From the NCBI GenBank assembly GCA_029204225.1, contig CM055110.1:18533501-18597500 (forward strand): a stretch of DNA of 64,000 bases. Direction: 5' to 3'. Position 1 is the stretch's first letter. Each line of letters starts with the position of its first letter. The position numbers were made by a program, and so were the translations under genes. The notes beneath the pieces were generated by a model. That model saw nothing but the letters and a program-made list of their open reading frames with translations. It did not search any database and was not told where the DNA came from. The stretch is from Diphasiastrum complanatum (Eukaryota; Streptophyta; Lycopodiopsida; Lycopodiales; Lycopodiaceae). Shown here in pieces: positions 56,329 through 64,000 of this stretch.

Positions 56329-56346
56329 GGGGGGGGGGGGGGGCGG

Positions 56347-56430
<84 letters not shown>
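56329..56430. repeat. G-run and (GA)n microsatellite downstream of the gene
   Basis: A run of 15 G (56329-56343) is followed by CGGGGGA and an 80-bp GA run (56349-56430). Confidence 0.97.
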
Positions 56431-56434
<4 letters not shown>

Positions 56435-56625
56435 AATCATCTTAAATGAATCATCTACACATAATATATATTGACACACATGCTTTGATCATTTTTATTA
56501 TTGGTATGGTAGGGATATCGCAATCCATGCTCCAAAACTTGACTTGGTAGCTACATAAAAAAAGCTCAAATTTTTTACATATTTGAATGCTGAAAAAATA
56601 AAATCTGAGAATACGAATTAGAAAC

Positions 56626-58894
<2,269 letters not shown>

Positions 58895-60344
58895 CTAGTT
58901 TGGTTCAATCATTGCTTTACTAATCACTCCAAGTGATGATATGAACTTCATAAAAGGTGTCTTTTGAAGTGGTTTAGTAAGTAGATCAGCTACACATTCA
59001 TTGCTTGGAACATGCTCCAAAGCAATCTCCTTGGCTTGCACCATTTCTCTCACAAAGTGATGGCATATTTCAATGTGCTTAGATCTTGCATAGAAGATTG
59101 GGTTAGATGCAAGGTGTTGGGTTGGTATATTGTCATTGTATATGATTGGTGCCTCCTCTGAATCCATGATCTTTAGCTCCACCAATATTCTCTTGATCCA
59201 AAGTACCTCCTTTGTAGTGGTTGTCAAAGCTTTGTACTCGGCCTTGGTTTGAAGATAGAGATATAGTTTCTTGCTTTTTGGAAAGCCATGAATTTCCTAT
59301 GAAAGTTGAATAGGCACTTGTTGATGTCCTATCCCTCTTGTCCCCTGCAAAATCTGAATCACTAAATGCATGAAGGTTAATCACATCTCCTCTATATAAG
59401 TCAGTGTACCCGAGATGTATCTTAGAATCCTCTTAGCCTTTTTCCAATGGATATTCAATGGTTTTTTCATGAATTGGCTCAACCTACATACACTAAATCT
59501 AAGATGTGGTCTAGTTATAATGATCCACATAAGGAGCCTATAAGTTGGTTAACAAAGTGATGTCCATGAATGTGTGTCAACACTTTTGCATCTTGCTCCA
59601 TTGGTGTGTCAACACTTTTGCACTCTTCCATCTTAAACTTCTTCAAAAGAGTTTGAGCATAGTTTACTTGACTTATAGAGATAAAATCAGATCCTCTAAG
59701 CACTTCTATGCCTAAGATGAAGTGAAGACACCCTAGATCTCCATCTTGAACTCTAAAGATAGGCCTAACTTGATTTTTTCAATACCATCAACACTATTTC
59801 CACTAATGATGATGTCATCTACATAAATGAGTAAAAGTGCAATACCAACATTATCAAACTTAATGCAAAGAGTGGGATCATATTCACTTTAAAGTTAAAT
59901 GAGATAGCATTGTAATCTTGAATTCCAAGATCTCGAGGCTTGCTTCAAGCCATAGATGCTTCTTTGGAGATGGCATACTTTGTCCTCCATTCCATGCTTG
60001 ATGAACCCTTGTGGGTGCTCCATATAGATATCCTCTTTCAAAAAACCATTCAAGAAGGCATTAGAGACATCCATTTGACATAGGATCCATCCAAAATGTC
60101 ATGCAAGTGCAATGATTAGACTCATTGTGACCATCTTGGCCATGGGTGCAAAAGTTTCCTCATAGTCTATCCGTCTCTCTTGAGCATAACCTTTTGCAAC
60201 TAATCTTGCTTTATGTTTGTTAGCACTCACATTTGCATTCATCTTAAGCTTGAAGACCCACTTGCATCCTATTACATTCCTTTGAGGTCTATCAACAAGC
60301 AACCAAGTTTCATTCTCAATCAAGGCATCATATTCATCCAACAT
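58895..60344 (-). pseudogene. Ty1/copia reverse transcriptase and RNase H remnant
   Basis: Minus-strand order: [55 protein letters not shown] (60344-60099), then a frame with FLNGFLKEDIYMEHPQGF, SIYGLKQASRSW and LLLIYVDDIIISGN (about 60090-59810), ISQVNYAQTLLKKFKMEEC (59703-59515), FSDSDFAGDKRDRTSTS with a scrambled EAEY region (59384-59133), and ARSKHIEICHHFVREMV to LLTKPLQKTPF (59227-58895). At least four frame changes separate the blocks. It resembles the 44.1-50.1 kb element's pol (VDxFTKPL, SDSDFAGD), so it is likely the same or a sister family. A different gag-type fragment abuts it at 60345. Confidence 0.9.
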
Positions 60345-61200
60345 AGCTAGATTGAACTACTGGCCTTTTCTTGATCATAATCATATTCACTGGAGTAGTA
60401 ATCGGTGGTGGTTGGGGTCTTGTAGGACATTTTTTATGACAGTGTCCATAACCACATTCTCTACAGAATGGTATAAATTTTCCTTTGTTCGTACATTTAG
60501 CAACTCTATGGTTCTCTCCGCATGTAAAACATCCAAGTGGCACTCTAGTCCATTATCTAGCTGCTTGTTGTTGCGCGACAACATAGATAGCATACTACAC
60601 TCTCATGATCATTGCTATAGTTCCATTGATCATTAGCACTATAAGGTTCTGGTTCCATTAGATTAGTAGGAGGAGCACTCTATTCCGTTGGATCTGGTAG
60701 AGCTAGTCGTTCTAAAAGTACAAGGGCAAAATTGAAAGGCTTTCCATCAAGATACTTTTAATAAGTAGGTTCTCAATACTGAAGCTTAGCATACCTTTGC
60801 TGGATAATCTGAGGATTAAACGAGCAAAAAGATGTCTCATGTCCCATAGAGTTACACAGATGACAAATAGCATTCGTCGTTCGTTGTTTGGACATTCATT
60901 CATAGTGTGATTTCTCGCACAAATTGAACACCAGACATTTTTCCGGCTAGGAAAAGACTTTGAAAATTCTTCAAGTTCTTTGTTCGCTTTCCCATGGAAT
61001 TCTTCCAAGACTTTCAGCTTTTTGTCAAACTGGGACTGCATTTTTTCTAGTTGCATCTACTGCTTTTGACCAAGTTTCTCGAACTCATCGATCGTCTTCT
61101 CTAAAGTAGGATTGATATTTGTTGATGCAATGGTGGTGGATGTTGTCGCGGTTTGCCCTGCTATATAAGGCAGCATTCCAACATTTGGTTCATCATCAGA
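60334..61200 (-). pseudogene. Multi-knuckle gag-like fragment
   Basis: On the minus strand a coiled, charged segment (KMQSQFDKKLKVLEEFHGKANKELEEF, about 61050-60960) is followed by four zinc knuckles. In order they are CSICARNHTMNEC (CX2CX3HX4C), CHLCNSMGHETSFC in a shifted frame (CX2CX4HX4C), then CFTCGENHRVAKC and CRECGYGHCHKKC (both CX2CX3HX4C) in 60543-60415. Knuckles 3 and 4 lie about 10 residues apart, as in the fragment at 141-527. Four knuckles and the short-spaced variant are unusual for a plant copia Gag and point to a different retroelement type. An RNA-binding role is inferred from the motif. Neighbour RT at 60344 and below belongs to copia and abuts by chance or insertion. Confidence 0.6.
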
Positions 61201-61309
61201 GTCTTCATCCTCCTGACGAATTGCATCGTCCATAGCACTTTGTATTGTAGTGTATTCATTATGGCATCTTAGATTGCGTCTAATCCTTTTAGGTATACCT
61301 GCTAAAAAT

Positions 61310-61962
61310 TGTGAAGGATTTCAAATCATTCAAGATCCAATCCATGTCCCAAATCTTTGGTTACAATAAGGAGCAAACCAACAATTCTGCCAATGTAGAA
61401 AAATCAGCATCTACATACAAAATGAGATGCAAACTCTAATAGATATTGATCAAACATGAAACAAAACATAAAATATGTTTGTTGTCCGTACAATTACAGT
61501 AACCTACTGTATTTCACACGTGTGGAACCGAAAATAGCAATAAATGATCATTCTACACATAGAATTGCAAGATAACACCAAGATAGTGCACCAATGAGTA
61601 GTAGAACCCAAAGAGAACCATGTATAATGATGAAATGAGAGATAGAAGAGAGAAGATGTGTCTCTCCACGAGTTACATCCTTTTATAGAGTTTCCAAACC
61701 CTATTTGGCCACTTGGCTTTCCCTCCAAAATGTAAATCCTACTATTTTTGGGTCTAGATTCAATGTACCCAAAGTTCAAATTTGAATCTCTCTCAAACTC
61801 GACTACCAACTTTCCCACACTTTCCAAAAGTGTTTATTGAATGTATTTTAAACTAATATAACTTCAAAAAGTTTATCTCTAAGTCTAAAATGAGTTTTGG
61901 CCTCTTGTTGGCAATTTACCAAAATGTGACTAAACTAGACTAAACTAGTTGAAATCTCTCAC
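61310..61962 (-). repeat. Probable LTR of a minus-strand copia-like element
   Basis: On the minus strand GAAGAGGGAG (61963-61972), a polypurine tract identical to that of the 44.1-50.1 kb element, is followed by TGTGAGAGATTTCAAC, an LTR-like start. The downstream limit near 61310 is uncertain. The segment 61490-61570 resembles 3118-3215. Only one copy of this LTR is in the window. Confidence 0.55.
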
Positions 61963-61975
61963 ACTCCCTCTTCAA

Positions 61976-63250
61976 CTAGTTTTGGCATAGTTTTGACAAT
62001 AGAACTTGATCCAACTTTAGAATGAATTCCATCCTAAGTATAGATCTCCTTTCTAAGGTTCTAAAGTATCTTTCATTATTGATATAGAGAATAGTGTCCA
62101 AATTGGATGCTTCACTATTTCTTACATCAATTTTACACATCAAGATATAGCTAGAACATGAAGAACCAAATAGAATGTGAATGAAATGATTCCTCCATGT
62201 TTCAAACTTTGAACTCTCTGAAAAATTACAGCAACCAAACAATAAATGTGAGTGATGACCATTTGCTTGCTTGTCTCCTCCAACTTTGTCCTTTCTTGGT
62301 ATGTCTCCACCATAAAACTCCATGAATGAGCCTCCATCTCCATCTTGGCACAAGATATCATCAACACTTGATGACTTGGCCATGAATGAGTGACATAATG
62401 AACCTCTAATACCTTCATTTCCATCAACAAAACCAGCCAATAATGCTAGTACAACTCCAACAATAAGATATTGCAAGACAATGTAGCTAGTTTGTCCATA
62501 TCTTGACAATTTGCACACATCCACATGAAATAGCTCAAACATGAGATGGAACAAGTAAAGTAAACTTGAACAACACTTCCTTGCCGCTCCTTTGACCTTA
62601 CTTGAGTCCTCAATATGCTGCACAAACAGATCCGTAACATCTTTTCCAAATACCTTTCCTTTGATGCTCTTGACTAGCTCCAAAGTGCCACCTTTCCTTT
62701 TGTGTTGTTGAAGCCCTTTGAGACCAACCTCTTGGTCTTCCTCTTGACCATCAAAGTCATTGAACAAAATTTTTTTTTCAGATCCATTACTTGCTTTTCC
62801 AGTATGAAAACCATGAGAACCAATATCCACTTGCATAGCATCATCTACACAAGAAAATTCTCCAAAACATGTGAGTAAAGCAAAGTGAGTCGCTTCCACT
62901 TGCTTACCTTTCTCTTGATCATCAAAGATATATAAGATATGAATATCTTCAGACCTGAACCTCTGGAAATACTCCCTCTCAAACATATGATCTAGATCCA
63001 ACAAGAACTCATCAATGCTTGATCTCAAATTTCCACGAAGGTTAGTGAAAACAATGTCACCATCATAAATCAAAAGATAGATTCCAAACTTTCCATCCAA
63101 CATGAAGTAGAGTAGGTGAAGATGAGTATCAAACCTAATAAATCCAGCCCTCTTGAGTCCATAACAAACCTCAATAAGCTCACCAATGAGATCTCTCTTG
63201 CCTTGAAAAAATTGCCTCTCGATTTGTTCCATATAGTCTTCTCCAACCAA
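61976..63250 (-). pseudogene. Unusual 424-codon open frame with copia-like RT start
   Basis: The N-terminal part (residues 1-130) resembles copia reverse transcriptase: DYMEQIERQFFQG, VCYGLKRAGFIRFDTHLHL, and LLIYDGDIVFTN, where YVDD is replaced by YDGD. The following stretch KGKQVEATHFALLTCFGE resembles the linker of the 44.1-50.1 kb element (KGKQVVENSNFAFLT), but it follows rather than precedes RT. The remaining 260 residues (EEDQEVGLKGLQQHKRKGG and further) have no recognisable domain and include a hydrophobic stretch (LIVGVVLALLAGF). The frame is uninterrupted in spite of degenerate motifs. It ends 14 bp before a purine tract and LTR start. Upstream, 63440-63340 reads PPPIVVRRSSRLEIPKY, typical of the integrase-RT linker. 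Confidence 0.5.
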
Positions 63251-63440
63251 CCTTTTGTCATCTTGATCATGAGTGATCTGAAGTTTATCTTGTGGAAAAA
63301 CTTTGTCATAAACCCTACATAATTCAGAAAAGATCTAGAGAAATCTGATGGGATCAGATAACCCATTGTACTTTGGTATTTCTAAACGAGAGGACCTCCT
63401 AACAACAATTGGTGGTGGATTCAATGGTCCTTCGTCAGCC

Positions 63441-64000
63441 ATACTTCCAAATTATGACAATCAGATAATGAGATTGGATCTAGATTTTTTTAACAAAATT
63501 TTATTTCATATCAGATCATATCAGACCTATAAAATCTCTATCACTTGAAAAATAATCAGATTTTTGATTTTTGAAAAATAGATCTTGATCAAGCAACGAC
63601 ACTTCTAAGCCTTAACGATTTCTAATAATCATAATCAAATTGTAACAGATTTGCTCAAAATTTTGACAAAGGCTAGATTTTAGTACAAACGAAGGATTCT
63701 TGGAAGAAGGTTCTTCAGTGTTATTTTGGGTGAAAAGTCTCTGATCTAATTATTTGTTGACAAGTCTGGACAAATTAACCTAGGGTATAACTGGCGAAGG
63801 TTCTGATAGACAAGCAGTACGGTTTTTGTAGTTTGGCGAGGGTAAAAATAAGAATTTTTCAAGATCTTGGCCACAATAATGTTCAGGCGAAAGCAAAAAT
63901 GGTAGCTAACTATAAATAGTATCCTCAGAAATTCCAACGAAGATTTTGGCGAAGGTTACAAATGTAATACTGCTACTTTTGCAAAAGAGAGTCTTTTTTG
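63441..64000. other. Gene-free end of the window
   Basis: No supported gene. Small frames only. The pair TCTGGACAAATTAACC and GGCGAAGGTT-type repeats (63790, 63835, 63950) form a weak short repeat. Confidence 0.35.

Noticed and set aside
62140-62649. Alternative minus-strand frames of 67-96 codons within 61976-63250
   Set aside because: Shadow frames of the 424-codon frame with no domain of their own.

Overview
This looks like nuclear DNA from a large, repeat-rich land-plant genome. The signs are several Ty1/copia retrotransposons and remnants whose primer-binding sites match plant initiator tRNA-Met (TGGTATCAGAGC), a CACTA-type (Transposase_21) DNA transposon, a Ty3/gypsy integrase fragment, very long CT/GA microsatellites, AT-rich spacers, and two plant-type genes. 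The lineage cannot be fixed from sequence alone. A bacterial-style DNA methyltransferase relic would fit a non-seed plant better than an angiosperm, but that is inference. No RNA gene, CRISPR array or prokaryotic operon is visible.

Layout. 0-6.2 kb: a zinc-knuckle gag fragment, an old LTR copy, gene-free DNA and a copia remnant. 8.8-21.2 kb: two arrays of TATCCACG palindromes flank a CACTA transposase gene on the minus strand. That gene is split by an LTR element without coding capacity (12446-17464), which has 1.2 kb LTRs, a PBS, a PPT and a 5-bp target duplication (GTTAA). 21.6-23.0 kb is an AT-rich repeat that recurs inverted at 40.5-41.9 kb. 24.5-31 kb: a minus-strand copia remnant is split by a plus-strand copia element (25380-30327) with equal 251-bp LTRs and target duplication GCATG. 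31-34 kb: unrecognised minus-strand ORFs and a gypsy integrase fragment. 35.4 kb: a short conserved plant gene. 41.9-44 kb: another copia remnant and a TATGCTnAGCATA palindrome array with degenerate telomere-like repeats. 44.07-50.06 kb: a copia element with a complete 5' LTR, gag-pol broken mostly by transition-type stops, and a truncated 3' LTR. 50.1-52.2 kb: a reverse-transcriptase scrap, then a split, frameshifted gene resembling a permuted (beta-class) N6-adenine/N4-cytosine DNA methyltransferase. 54.95-55.83 kb: a complete three-exon EG45-like/plant natriuretic peptide gene set among four long microsatellites. 58.9-63.4 kb: minus-strand copia and zinc-knuckle gag remnants.

The genes do not form a pathway. 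The two plausible functional host genes are the EG45-like gene and the short conserved gene at 35.4 kb. Everything else recognisable is mobile DNA or relics. The most notable items are the methyltransferase-like relic with its upstream palindromes, the five hairpin-like repeats in the leader of the non-coding LTR element, and the two unrelated palindrome arrays. Coordinates of repeat edges and introns were read by eye and may be off by a few bases.
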